Of a DNA stretch of 24,363 nt, positions 7,495 through 15,444 are shown piece by piece (position 1 is the first letter of the stretch; every line of letters starts with the position of its first letter). The notes beneath the pieces are model-generated. The model was given only the letters and a program-made list of their open reading frames with translations. It was not told where the DNA came from and did no database searches. The DNA lies in the NCBI GenBank assembly GCA_900550495.1, contig URSJ01000014.1, positions 1 to 24,363 on the forward strand, read 5' to 3'. Source of the stretch: an uncultured Rickettsiales bacterium (lineage in GTDB: Bacteria; Pseudomonadota; Alphaproteobacteria; Rs-D84). Position numbers and translations under genes: made by a program.

Positions 7495-9636
7495 ATGCAG
7501 AATTTGCTGAAAATGTTTGGTATATCGGGCGCGGTGTTGGGGCTGGTTGCCACGGTTTCTGGGGCGGACGCCGCCACAGGACGTGCGGCATACTCGAATA
7601 TTCGTGCGTCTGTAAATGCAAATACCGCGATTGGTCGTATGCCGTCGATGCCGACATTGCCGATAAATTCTGTGGGAAATTTGTCGCCAGATTTGCCGTC
7701 TGATGGTGGCACAACGCCCGATAATCCCAAGCCCGATGATCCAAAGCCGGACGATCCGAAACCAGATGAACCCAAACCGGAATGCCCAGATGGTGGTGTT
7801 AAAAATTCAACGTATACAGTTGAAAACTGTATGACGGATATTCTGTCGTGTGTCAATGGTGGCGCGTTACCGGGTGGTCTGAACGATTTGTTTAACGAAG
7901 ATTTGCGTAACGCAATCGTCAACGGTATGGGATTGTGCACGGTCCAGGTGGAAAAGTGTATCGCAACCGTTCGTCGCAATTGCAGAAATGTTTATCGCAC
8001 ATCGGCCGACGTGTGGTTGGATTTCAATTCCCGCCGGATTCAGCCGGAATATTACAACTTTGTTTTGCGCAAAACGGGTCTGACCCCGAACCAGGCGGAA
8101 AACACATGCCGTTTGTTGGACAAGAACACATATGGCACATCGTTTAATGCGGTCGCCAATAATGGCGGCGTGACATCAGAATACAATAAACGCACCGGTG
8201 CGTATAACAGTCAACAGGGCAATGTCTTGGTCAAAAATAATCCCCAGGGTGTCCAGGTGAACGATAACAACCCCGGCGTTGATGGCCAGCGTGGCCACTA
8301 TGCGCGTTGGGACGCAACAACGGCGGATTGCTGGATTCGTGTTGCCGCGTATAACAAAGACAGCCAGATTAAAAACAGCTGGTTGTTCGGTGCCGCCGGT
8401 GACGACAAAATGGCCGAAGCCTGGAAACAGGCTGGTGACACATTTACGTGTAACAAGGACCTGTTTGGATTTTCATTGATGAACCAAACTAGCACGGCCG
8501 CGGTTGTCGGTATTGGTGGTGGAACATTGGTTGGTGCTGGTATCGGTGCAATTGCCGGACATGGTGCGCGCAATTTTGATTGCAGTAATGATGGCCAGGT
8601 GAAAAAACTGGGTGAACAGTTAAAGGCGTCGGGCAAGATTGCAATCTTGAACGAATATCTGGACGCGAGTAATCGTATCAGCAATAATTTCACGACATTG
8701 TCGCGGGCCCAGTGCGAGGATATCGTCGACCTGGCGGCATTGTATCCACAGTTGAGCTCGGCATTGTCGGATTGCGAAAGTATCAGCAACGTTTCGACAT
8801 TGAATACGTGGACATTGACGCTCCATTGGGTGTCGACAGAACAGGAGAAAGCTCAAAACGCCCAAGCTATAATGGAAAGCGTTTTCCCAAAGTGTAAAGG
8901 CATGACATTGCAACAGTGTGGCAACCTGTTGGCAAACCAGTGCCAGATGGGAACAAGTGACTGTATTGAACAGTTAAAGACCGAAGGATATATTGATGGC
9001 GATTATGCACAGAACTTTACCCTTGATGTTAAAAGCAAGGAAGAACTGATTGGCAAGTGCACGTTCAAACCGATAAACATTGCTAAAAGAAACGGTGAAA
9101 TGATTTATTGCCAGAATCCAGAAGGCCAGGGTTGTCAAACCGCCACGGATCTTAGCTCTGATGTCAGACGGCTGGGCGGGGCGTTGGATGATTTGGAAAT
9201 CCTGAACGGTGAAAAATCCAATATGGCGAAAAGTATCGGTATCGGTGCAGCGGCTGGTGCCGGCACGGGTGGATTGGCCACGGCGATTACGGCATTTGTC
9301 GAACGCAGTAACATCAACTGTCGCGTTGGCGATGGTCTGGAACAGGTCGGATTCGGAAAATCGTATTCAATTGGCACGCTGAAAGATTTCTATGTGAAAT
9401 GGAATCTGCACCTGCCGGATACAATTGCGCCGACGGCAAATGTAACTGATTGCACGACATGGCGGGCGGCATGTGGAACGCTGACTGATTTGAAACAGTG
9501 CGCTGCGGCCCAAGTAAATTACCGGCCGGCCGACGCCCCAACAATCAGATTGATTCAGGCGGCGTGCACCCCATCGGGCAGTGTGTGTATCGAAAACTAT
9601 CCGGTTGCGGTATCATACGGCGCGTGCCAAGAGTAA
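7495..9636 (+). CDS. Exported Cys-rich protein with glycine-zipper segments (713 aa)
   Basis: I recognise no named family. A signal peptide (about 1-26) is followed by a linker with four Pro-Lys-Pro-Asp units (76-96). The Cys-rich part has C112-x6-C119, C148-x6-C155-x7-C163, C467-x7-C475-x7-C483-x6-C490 and C653-x6-C660-x8-C669, looser versions of the spacing in the 939-, 458- and 285-aa neighbours. Residues 315-327 (DTFTC then LFGF) precede a glycine-zipper hydrophobic segment (334-355). The 458-aa protein has the same order (DTFDC, WFGI, zipper). A second zipper is at 580-600. Such segments often insert into or span membranes, so an envelope location is likely. Ribosome site AGGAG is 7 bases before the ATG. 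The terminator at 9665-9694 separates it from the convergent operon. Confidence 0.8.
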   Translation: MQNLLKMFGISGAVLGLVATVSGADAATGRAAYSNIRASVNANTAIGRMPSMPTLPINSVGNLSPDLPSDGGTTPDNPKPDDPKPDDPKPDEPKPECPDGGVKNSTYTVENCMTDILSCVNGGALPGGLNDLFNEDLRNAIVNGMGLCTVQVEKCIATVRRNCRNVYRTSADVWLDFNSRRIQPEYYNFVLRKTGLTPNQAENTCRLLDKNTYGTSFNAVANNGGVTSEYNKRTGAYNSQQGNVLVKNNPQGVQVNDNNPGVDGQRGHYARWDATTADCWIRVAAYNKDSQIKNSWLFGAAGDDKMAEAWKQAGDTFTCNKDLFGFSLMNQTSTAAVVGIGGGTLVGAGIGAIAGHGARNFDCSNDGQVKKLGEQLKASGKIAILNEYLDASNRISNNFTTLSRAQCEDIVDLAALYPQLSSALSDCESISNVSTLNTWTLTLHWVSTEQEKAQNAQAIMESVFPKCKGMTLQQCGNLLANQCQMGTSDCIEQLKTEGYIDGDYAQNFTLDVKSKEELIGKCTFKPINIAKRNGEMIYCQNPEGQGCQTATDLSSDVRRLGGALDDLEILNGEKSNMAKSIGIGAAAGAGTGGLATAITAFVERSNINCRVGDGLEQVGFGKSYSIGTLKDFYVKWNLHLPDTIAPTANVTDCTTWRAACGTLTDLKQCAAAQVNYRPADAPTIRLIQAACTPSGSVCIENYPVAVSYGACQE
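7720..7779 (+). repeat. In-frame 15-bp tandem repeat (4 units)
   Basis: Four imperfect 15-bp units encode Asp-[Asn/Asp/Glu]-Pro-Lys-Pro. They form a rigid, charged Pro-rich spacer between the signal peptide region and the Cys-rich part of the 713-aa protein. Copy number could vary between strains. Confidence 0.85.
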
Positions 9637-9664
9637 TTTATTTATGGTTGCATTATGGTGTCCA

Positions 9665-9694
9665 AAAAAAAACGCCCCCCCAGGCGTTTTTTTT
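9665..9694. terminator. Bidirectional terminator
   Basis: A-run plus ACGCC pairs with GGCG plus a T-run around a C-rich loop. It ends the 713-aa gene and could also stop minus-strand transcription from the OmpA-like operon. Confidence 0.85.
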
Positions 9695-9782
9695 AGTGAC
9701 AGAGTGACAGAGTGACAGAGTGATATAGTGACAAAATGATAGAGTGATATAGTGATAGAGTGATATAGTGAGAAAGTGTAGG
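9695..9782. repeat. 8-bp tandem repeat, 11 units
   Basis: Eleven head-to-tail 8-bp units begin directly after the terminator. The first three are identical (AGTGACAG); later ones drift (AGTGATAT, AGTGATAG, AGTGAGAA). The tract is noncoding, between convergent genes, and typical of a slippage-prone locus. Confidence 0.9.
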
Positions 9783-9783
9783 T

Positions 9784-9862
9784 GGGATTTTGTAAAAATC
9801 CCCTGTGTCATACCGTCGCAGACCGGGTTCCCCTCTGGGGAGTCAGGGGGGCACGCAGTGCC
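9784..9862. repeat. Palindromic intergenic element
   Basis: Several hairpins lie in a row: GGGATTTT/AAAATCCC (9784-9802), CCCC-TCT-GGGG near 9831-9841, and GGCAC/GTGCC near 9850-9862. Hairpin, GC-rich tail and GTGCCGGGA-type end resemble the element after rpoA (1805 onward). It ends about ten bases from the stop codon of the 808-aa gene. Confidence 0.5.
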
Positions 9863-9872
9863 GGGACATTTT

Positions 9873-12299
9873 CTATATGCTGGCGAGATTCTCGGCGGCG
9901 GCTGTCAGTGACTTTGACATCTCTAGTATATTGCCCGATGTTGCGCTGTTATTTTCGCCGCAACTGAGTGTTATTTCAACACGACGACATGGTGCATAAC
10001 GGCCCGCAGTTATTTGTTTAGATGCGGATTGGTTTTTACACTGTTTATAGTCTGGGGCGTTTTCTTGGCCAGATGGGATATCGCCGGCCCCACAGGTACA
10101 ATTACTTTTGCCATCTGTATGAACGACAATGGTTTTATTTGATGTGTTTATCGCGTTTTTTACTGCGTTTGCGCGGTTTTGGCTAAGTTTTTTGTTTATC
10201 TTGGTTCCACCAATTGGGTCAGTATATCCAACGATGTCTACTGTGCATTTATTCCAGGCTGTATCATTCAATGCCGTACCAAATTGTGCCAAGGCCGTTT
10301 GTGCATCAGAGGTTAGGTCGTATTTGCCAATATCAAACAATTTTACAGCGGGCAATCTGATAGTTGCTGTGTTTGTTTTTGAGTCATTAATCGTTTTTGT
10401 GATTGCGTCTGGTAACGCTGATGACGCCGACACCTCTGGTGCAGTTTGTTGTGTGCTGGTATTTTCTTTTTCTTTCGGACTTTCGTTGTTTATTTCGGCG
10501 TTGCTGTTTTGTGTGCTATTTGTAATACTCTGGTCACATGTGTTAGTGTTTTGATTATACATTGATTCAGCATTGTTACACACACATTCTGGATATGTTC
10601 CAGTTGCGCCGTTTGTGGGGCATGCTGGTATTGGTGTCGTAGGCAGTGAGGCAATGGCGCGTTCCAATTTATACAGTGGGGCATATTTAGCCAAAATTTC
10701 GTCACTTTTATTTTGCTTGTTTGTGCCAGAATTCACGGTTTGATTAGCAATCGTGCCACCCATAACGCCGATGCCGGCGACAATCACGCCTGTTTTTAAC
10801 TTGTTGGCGGTATCTGCCTTTTGCTGAGCCCATGCCTGGGCGTCGGCACCAGTTTTGTCACCCAATGCCCGCGACAAACTGGTAAATGCACCATCAGTTT
10901 TGCCGGTTGCTGCGTTGTCATACAGGCCCGTATCCGCCGCATCGATTATTGTTTCGGATTCAATACCGGGGGCCAATCCTAATGCGGTTTTGCGAACCTT
11001 TAAATCAGCGGCCAGTGTTTTATATTGTGTCACATATTGTGCCAATTCATTGCCGCCTGGCAATTCAATCCCGGTTTCGCCACCGCTGATATTTTTGCCC
11101 ATACCATAATCGCACTTGATTGTCGCCAGGTATGCACGCATGTCATCTTCGGCGCGATCGTCAGCGCGTTGTTCTGATAATGCGGACAGTGTCTGGGATG
11201 CCCCGATGCCGGTCGCGCCAATTCCTGTTGCGCTAATCAGTTTGTTTTCTGTTGATTGTTCCTTGTCACGCATTTTTTGCGCATTTTCGCGCAGTTCGCT
11301 GATACGAGCCTGGGAATCGGCCTCGTTTAGTTTTGGTTGGGGAATTTCGGTGCATGACAAATTATCTGCGCTGATTTTATATCCGTCGCGGCACGCGGTA
11401 ACGATACAAATTTCTTGGTTTTGTGTTTTGTCCCATTGACAATTGCCAGATTTGGCATTGGCGGGTAATGACTTGCAATTGCCGCCAATCGCAACGCAAG
11501 TATCCTTGGACACTTCGTATCCAGATTCACATTCGGTGACGTGACATTTGCCTTTTTTTAATTCGCCCTTGGTTGCATGTTCAATGGCTGCAATCTGGGC
11601 GTCGGTGCAAGGACCATCGCTGGCTACGCATGTGCCGTTCTGTAACATAAAGTGATCTTTACATTTTGTTACAACACAGTTTAATCTTTTGTTGGTATCG
11701 TCCCATCCATATTTTGCGGTTGCGGCGTTTGGGTCGGTGCTGGTGCAATCGGCGCCAACCTGGTCAACGCACGCATCACCGATGGTGATTGTTGTGCAGC
11801 TGGTGTTATCGCTCTTGCACTTGTCATCTGGATCAGTGGTGCACGAATCGTTGTTTATTTTTGTTGCTGTTGTTTGGCCGGTCAATTTGTATCGCGCAGA
11901 TTCACATTCTGTCGGAACGCATTTGCCTGTCGAACTGTCATACAAAACATTTTTAGCGTTTGCTATAGATTTTGTCGCACATCCTGTTGCGGTAACTTCA
12001 CCCAATAGCGCGGTATCTGCTGCCAGTGTAATATTTTGGCCGTTTGCCTGGGTGGCGGATAAATTTTGTGTTTTCATTCCAACGTATCTGATTGTCAATT
12101 GGGTGTCATCATTTGGAACATCGATTGAAAATTCGCCTTGTTCGTTGGTGGTTGTGCCGTTTGTCAGATTGTCAGCCTGTTGAATGGTTGCTGCATATAA
12201 TGGTGCACCCAAGTCATCATAAACAGTGCCCGTGACCTTTACTGCAAATGCCGGAACGGTAATTGAAATTACAAAAATGGCAGTCAATAATTTTTTCAT
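9873..12299 (-). CDS. CarboxypepD_reg-like / Cys-repeat / OmpA-family envelope protein
   Basis: 808 aa, exported. Signal peptide 1-19. Residues 20-95 read as a CarboxypepD_reg-like beta-sandwich (VTGTVYDDLGAPLYAATI, then TNEQGEFSIDV and IRYVGMKTQ), a domain typical of Bacteroidetes outer-membrane proteins. Residues 105-320 hold four C-x-[VP]-T-x-C repeats (C127, C208, C252, C298) of a small Cys-rich fold. Next come a charged helical part, Gly-rich zipper segments (355-372, 502-518) and a polar linker. Residues 645-778 are an OmpA C-terminal domain with the GYTDPIG and LSQNRANAV motifs; D694 and R709 match the spacing of the peptidoglycan-binding Asp/Arg pair in known OmpA domains. It likely anchors an envelope structure to the cell wall. 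No clear ribosome site; the upstream stop is 10 bases away, suggesting coupling. Confidence 0.85.
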   Translation of the reverse strand: MKKLLTAIFVISITVPAFAVKVTGTVYDDLGAPLYAATIQQADNLTNGTTTNEQGEFSIDVPNDDTQLTIRYVGMKTQNLSATQANGQNITLAADTALLGEVTATGCATKSIANAKNVLYDSSTGKCVPTECESARYKLTGQTTATKINNDSCTTDPDDKCKSDNTSCTTITIGDACVDQVGADCTSTDPNAATAKYGWDDTNKRLNCVVTKCKDHFMLQNGTCVASDGPCTDAQIAAIEHATKGELKKGKCHVTECESGYEVSKDTCVAIGGNCKSLPANAKSGNCQWDKTQNQEICIVTACRDGYKISADNLSCTEIPQPKLNEADSQARISELRENAQKMRDKEQSTENKLISATGIGATGIGASQTLSALSEQRADDRAEDDMRAYLATIKCDYGMGKNISGGETGIELPGGNELAQYVTQYKTLAADLKVRKTALGLAPGIESETIIDAADTGLYDNAATGKTDGAFTSLSRALGDKTGADAQAWAQQKADTANKLKTGVIVAGIGVMGGTIANQTVNSGTNKQNKSDEILAKYAPLYKLERAIASLPTTPIPACPTNGATGTYPECVCNNAESMYNQNTNTCDQSITNSTQNSNAEINNESPKEKENTSTQQTAPEVSASSALPDAITKTINDSKTNTATIRLPAVKLFDIGKYDLTSDAQTALAQFGTALNDTAWNKCTVDIVGYTDPIGGTKINKKLSQNRANAVKNAINTSNKTIVVHTDGKSNCTCGAGDIPSGQENAPDYKQCKNQSASKQITAGRYAPCRRVEITLSCGENNSATSGNILEMSKSLTAAAENLASI

Positions 12300-12309
12300 T
12301 AGTTATCGG

Positions 12310-13686
12310 TTATTTGTCGCTTTTATTGTTATCGGGCGTGTTATTATTGTTGTTGTCAGCGGATTTGTCGTTACCATAATTTTTCTGATATTCATCTTTG
12401 GCCTGTTTCAGGGCACGGTCTGCCTTGTTACGGTCAACCGCGCGATTGATTGCGCCAGATGTTACCGCACCAACCGCCGTGCCAATCCCAGAACCCATCA
12501 GTGATGATGTTGCCGACGTTTGTTCTCTGGTCAAACGATACGCATTTTCTTTGAAAGTGGTGACATCAATGCCAAACCAATTCTGGGTGCAATCAAATGT
12601 GTCGCCAGCATAGACCTTTTTAGATGCAAATGGCGTTTCTTGGTTGTCGCCCGCCCAGAAATTTACGGTATAGACGCATGTCAAACTGCGTTCGTCAAAC
12701 ATTGCGCCCAAACGGCGACACATTGTCGACATTTGGTCACGCAGGGCATACAGGCGTTGCTCGTCAGATTTAACCTGGGCCTCGGCCCCTTGACGCAGGG
12801 TGGCAAATACGTTCATTGTGCGACTGGCCAGGCCGTTGTCAACCGTTGTGCAATCGCGTGCAATCTGGGCACAGGCGGAAATTGCCATGTCGCCCGCAGA
12901 TTTACCCAGGCACTTGGAATATGTAATGCCGCATTGGTCAACGATACATTCGTTATAACGGTTGCCACAGTCGATTATCTTATTATATGACGACAGACGT
13001 GCATTCATATCACGATCAGCACGAATTTCTGGTGCGAATTTTGCATACATCGCCGATGTGCATGTCGTAATTTTACGACGGCATGCGTTCATCTTGTCCC
13101 CCCACAGGGTGTCGGTGTCGCCACTGCATTTGGAAAAATCAGAACCACATTTTTCCGCCATGCACGTACGCAGGTCGGTGTCACATGCCATCTTGCCCGA
13201 TGTGGTGGTGCGGGCGACCGATGATGATGCCCCTATGGAGTCAGCCGCGTCCAGGGCCGCACGTTGACGTTGTATCATTTCGGCGCGAATATCTTGCGAT
13301 GTGTCAGTGCTACCAGCGTTGGCGTTGCCCAGGGCGGCGTCGAACTGTGATGTCTTGTCCATGATTACAACAGGTGTTGTTGTGTCGTCGGTGACCGACT
13401 GGGGCGTTTCGGTATCTGTTGTGTCAGATGTTATATCGTCCGTCGCGGTGGTGTTATCAGATGTACTGTCCGGTGCGGTATTATTCTGTCGCGTTATATT
13501 TGCAGTCAATGTCGGCATACGTGCCGATGCTTGATTTGTGCGGGTAATGGTTGGACGGGCACTTGCCGACGATGATGTGCCGCGCGGGACAACATTTGCA
13601 GCGCGTGCCGATGCGCACATACATATCGCAATTGCCGTGACACTGGTCACAATCATTGTTCTAAAAATGCCGTTTTGGTTTATCAT
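12310..13686 (-). CDS. Exported Cys-module protein with glycine zipper (458 aa)
   Basis: I recognise no named family. The signal peptide is about residues 1-29, followed by a Thr/Ser/Asp-rich linker to about 130. Two tandem 72-residue copies of the six-Cys module follow: C168-C175-C180-C187 with C202-C209, and C240-C247-C252-C259 with C272-C279, each C-x6-C-x4-C-x6-C then C-x6-C. Three single Cys follow (323, 337, 366); the last is in DTFDCTQNWFG, which matches DTFTC...LFG of the 713-aa protein. Both proteins then have a Gly-rich hydrophobic zipper (here 395-415). A basic helix and an Asn/Asp-rich tail end the protein. It is the middle gene of a minus-strand operon, 22 bases after the 285-aa gene, with a weak GGAA ribosome site. 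Confidence 0.8.
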   Translation of the reverse strand: MINQNGIFRTMIVTSVTAIAICMCASARAANVVPRGTSSSASARPTITRTNQASARMPTLTANITRQNNTAPDSTSDNTTATDDITSDTTDTETPQSVTDDTTTPVVIMDKTSQFDAALGNANAGSTDTSQDIRAEMIQRQRAALDAADSIGASSSVARTTTSGKMACDTDLRTCMAEKCGSDFSKCSGDTDTLWGDKMNACRRKITTCTSAMYAKFAPEIRADRDMNARLSSYNKIIDCGNRYNECIVDQCGITYSKCLGKSAGDMAISACAQIARDCTTVDNGLASRTMNVFATLRQGAEAQVKSDEQRLYALRDQMSTMCRRLGAMFDERSLTCVYTVNFWAGDNQETPFASKKVYAGDTFDCTQNWFGIDVTTFKENAYRLTREQTSATSSLMGSGIGTAVGAVTSGAINRAVDRNKADRALKQAKDEYQKNYGNDKSADNNNNNTPDNNKSDK

Positions 13687-13708
13687 TTATTCCAAAATTC
13701 CCATTTTT

Positions 13709-14566
13709 TTATTTCAGCACCGCGCACGCCAGATCATAGAATTTACATAAACTGGTTGCCATTGATATTTCAGATGAATTGTTGTCGCACTTGTTCGCCA
13801 TACTTCGTTCGCATACGTTTTTAATACATGTTGCGCGTCCTGCGTTGTCGGTGCAATTTGCACGTGCAAGAGCCAGTTTTTTGTCGCGTGCGTCCTGGTA
13901 TGATTTTGCGATTGCGTCTACCATAGCGGTAATGTTTTTAATCGCCGTGTCGCGAGCAGAAACAAGTTCGCTGCGAACAGCACCCAGATGTGCGTCGCAA
14001 CCAGTAGCGGTCACACTGCATGCGGCAAAAAATTTGTCAAAATCTGCGTCGCTTGTGCATGCGCTGTAATCTGCGGTGCAGTGATTGTCAGAAATCATAC
14101 ATGCCGAGATGTCTATTTTGCATGATGCGGCTGATACTGTTTTGGCCGCCACGGTGCGTAATGACGCCATTTCGGCAGTAATACCCGCCGCACGGCAGGA
14201 CTGTTCAATTAATTTATCGTATGCGTCTGCTGCATCGTCGGCGGTGCAATCGGTAATACGCGTGGTGCATTGCTGTATCGCCCATGCGTAACGAGCCGAT
14301 GGGGGCGTTGGTGCAGATTTTAATTCACGGTCAGAGATAGTATATTTGGTGGACGCGCCGACGGAAACATTGCGCATGCCGGTCGCGCCAGGGGTGCCGG
14401 CGTTTTCAGTGCCACAATACTGGCATCGTGCCGCAGGATTAGATGACGCGTTTATCGCGCACACAGAATCCAGGCATCGCGTTAAATTCGCAACCGAACA
14501 CGTCGCAAACGCGCCATATGGCACAATTGCGCCGCCGATAATAAAGAATAATATGCGTGCTTTCAT
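13709..14566 (-). CDS. Exported Cys-module protein (285 aa)
   Basis: I recognise no named family. Signal peptide 1-21. Three tandem copies of the six-Cys module fill the mature protein: C23-C31-C36-C48 (plus C51) with C100-C107; C149-C156-C163-C170 with C183-C190; C238-C247-C252-C260 with C274-C281. The first copy, with C-[ML]-D-S-[FV]-C and then a gapped R-C-x-C or R-C-x2-C, matches the first copy in the 939-aa protein, so the two are probably homologous. The middle copy is exact C-x6-C-x6-C-x6-C. The frame extends to 14617, but the ATG at 14566 is preceded by AGAGAG and begins the signal peptide. First gene of the operon leading to the 458-aa and OmpA-like proteins. Confidence 0.8.
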   Translation of the reverse strand: MKARILFFIIGGAIVPYGAFATCSVANLTRCLDSVCAINASSNPAARCQYCGTENAGTPGATGMRNVSVGASTKYTISDRELKSAPTPPSARYAWAIQQCTTRITDCTADDAADAYDKLIEQSCRAAGITAEMASLRTVAAKTVSAASCKIDISACMISDNHCTADYSACTSDADFDKFFAACSVTATGCDAHLGAVRSELVSARDTAIKNITAMVDAIAKSYQDARDKKLALARANCTDNAGRATCIKNVCERSMANKCDNNSSEISMATSLCKFYDLACAVLK

Positions 14567-14584
14567 TTCTCTCTGCTTGGGTAA

Positions 14585-14614
14585 ATTATACCAAAAAAGT
14601 TGGGTATGCGACAA
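14585..14614 (-). promoter_or_regulatory. Promoter of the three-gene Cys-rich/OmpA-like operon
   Basis: TTGTCG (14614-14609), an 18-bp spacer and a consensus TATAAT (14590-14585), 18 bases before the ATG at 14566. Confidence 0.7.
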
Positions 14615-14666
14615 CATAAAAAAGACGCATATAAATTATTTTTGATAAAAAGTTATATTTTTTCTA

Positions 14667-14695
14667 TTGACAAAAAGTATATTTTGTCCTATATT
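14667..14695 (+). promoter_or_regulatory. Promoter of the 204-aa membrane protein, with palindromic spacer
   Basis: TTGACA (14667-14672), a 17-bp spacer and TATATT (14690-14695). GACAAAA/TTTTGTC form a 20-bp inverted repeat at 14669-14688, placed exactly as in the promoters at 591-619 and 7375-7402. Confidence 0.8.
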
Positions 14696-14727
14696 GTGCT
14701 GTGTAATAAGAACAAAAAGGATTTCAA

Positions 14728-15342
14728 ATGCCAGTAACACCAGAATTAGAAACACCAGAATTAGAAACATCACCAAATGGAAGCGGTAAACGTTTTTTGG
14801 CAATGGTTGGCGCAGGTTTGGCGGCCGCCGTTCTGTTGGTGTTTGGTATTAAACAGTGCAGCAATAAAAATACTGCATATGATGAACGTGATGCGGCTCG
14901 TAATGAAACAGAGCAGGTTGCCACGCGTGCAAATGCCGTTATTGACAGTCTGAACAATGTGAACGGGGCGCTGGATCGTGCACACCGTGAATGCAATTCG
15001 GTCGTAGGCGCGAAAGATGAACAGATTGATGCGTTAAACGATTCTATAATGGTGTTGAAAGACTCGTTGCAGAATGCTGCGCGTCAGTTACAAAAGGTCA
15101 GAAAGCCACGCCGTAACAACACACAAACGCGCCAGAACGTCCAGAATAAATCCGCTGGCAATAATGCTGGTCGTCCTGCAAGTATTGATAACAACAATGG
15201 TGGCACGGTCATCGTTGGTGATAACAATACGGTTGTTGTCAGCACCGGTACTTGCGCAACAGTAAATGCCGCGGCAGACACATTGAAACAGCACACTGTG
15301 ACCATCACACGCCAGTGGATTGGCAAACGTCGCGTAAAATAA
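14728..15342 (+). CDS. Single-TM coiled-coil protein (204 aa)
   Basis: Family not recognised. A short polar N-terminus with a duplicated PELET pentapeptide precedes one membrane helix (about 22-41). The rest has a long heptad-like stretch (50-125) consistent with a coiled coil, then a basic Asn/Gln/Arg-rich linker and an Asn/Gly/Val-rich segment (150-172) that could form beta strands. The N-terminus is probably cytoplasmic, leaving the coiled coil in the periplasm, but the charge balance does not settle this. Cys88 and Cys175 fall outside the helix. Ribosome site AAGGA is 6 bases before the ATG. It is divergent from the three-gene operon and upstream of the autotransporter, from which a strong terminator separates it. 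Confidence 0.7.
   Translation: MPVTPELETPELETSPNGSGKRFLAMVGAGLAAAVLLVFGIKQCSNKNTAYDERDAARNETEQVATRANAVIDSLNNVNGALDRAHRECNSVVGAKDEQIDALNDSIMVLKDSLQNAARQLQKVRKPRRNNTQTRQNVQNKSAGNNAGRPASIDNNNGGTVIVGDNNTVVVSTGTCATVNAAADTLKQHTVTITRQWIGKRRVK
14737..14766 (+). repeat. In-frame 15-bp tandem duplication
   Basis: Two exact copies of ACACCAGAATTAGAA encode the repeated PELET at the N-terminus of the 204-aa protein. Confidence 0.9.
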
Positions 15343-15354
15343 TTGCGCATCAGG

Positions 15355-15390
15355 AAAAACAGTTCGCGGTAAATGCGAACTGTTTTTTTT
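15355..15390 (+). terminator. Intrinsic terminator after the 204-aa gene
   Basis: AAAAACAGTTCGC pairs with GCGAACTGTTTTT around a short loop and is followed by more Ts. It is long enough to be strong. Confidence 0.9.
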
Positions 15391-15391
15391 A

Positions 15392-15421
15392 TAGACATAT
15401 AAATTCAATCTGTGTTATGAT
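15392..15421 (+). promoter_or_regulatory. Promoter of the autotransporter gene
   Basis: TAGACA (15392-15397), an 18-bp spacer and TATGAT (15416-15421), with TGTGT directly before the -10, a TRTGN extended element. The leader is about 17 bases. Confidence 0.65.
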
Positions 15422-15444
15422 ATTTGACACAGAGAGAGTTTTAT

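Noticed and set aside
9695..9782. CRISPR array
   Set aside because: The repeat unit is 8 bp with no spacers and no cas genes nearby.
15424..15430. TTGACA at 15424 as a -35 box
   Set aside because: It lies about 15 bases before the autotransporter ATG, too close to use, and a proper promoter lies just upstream.
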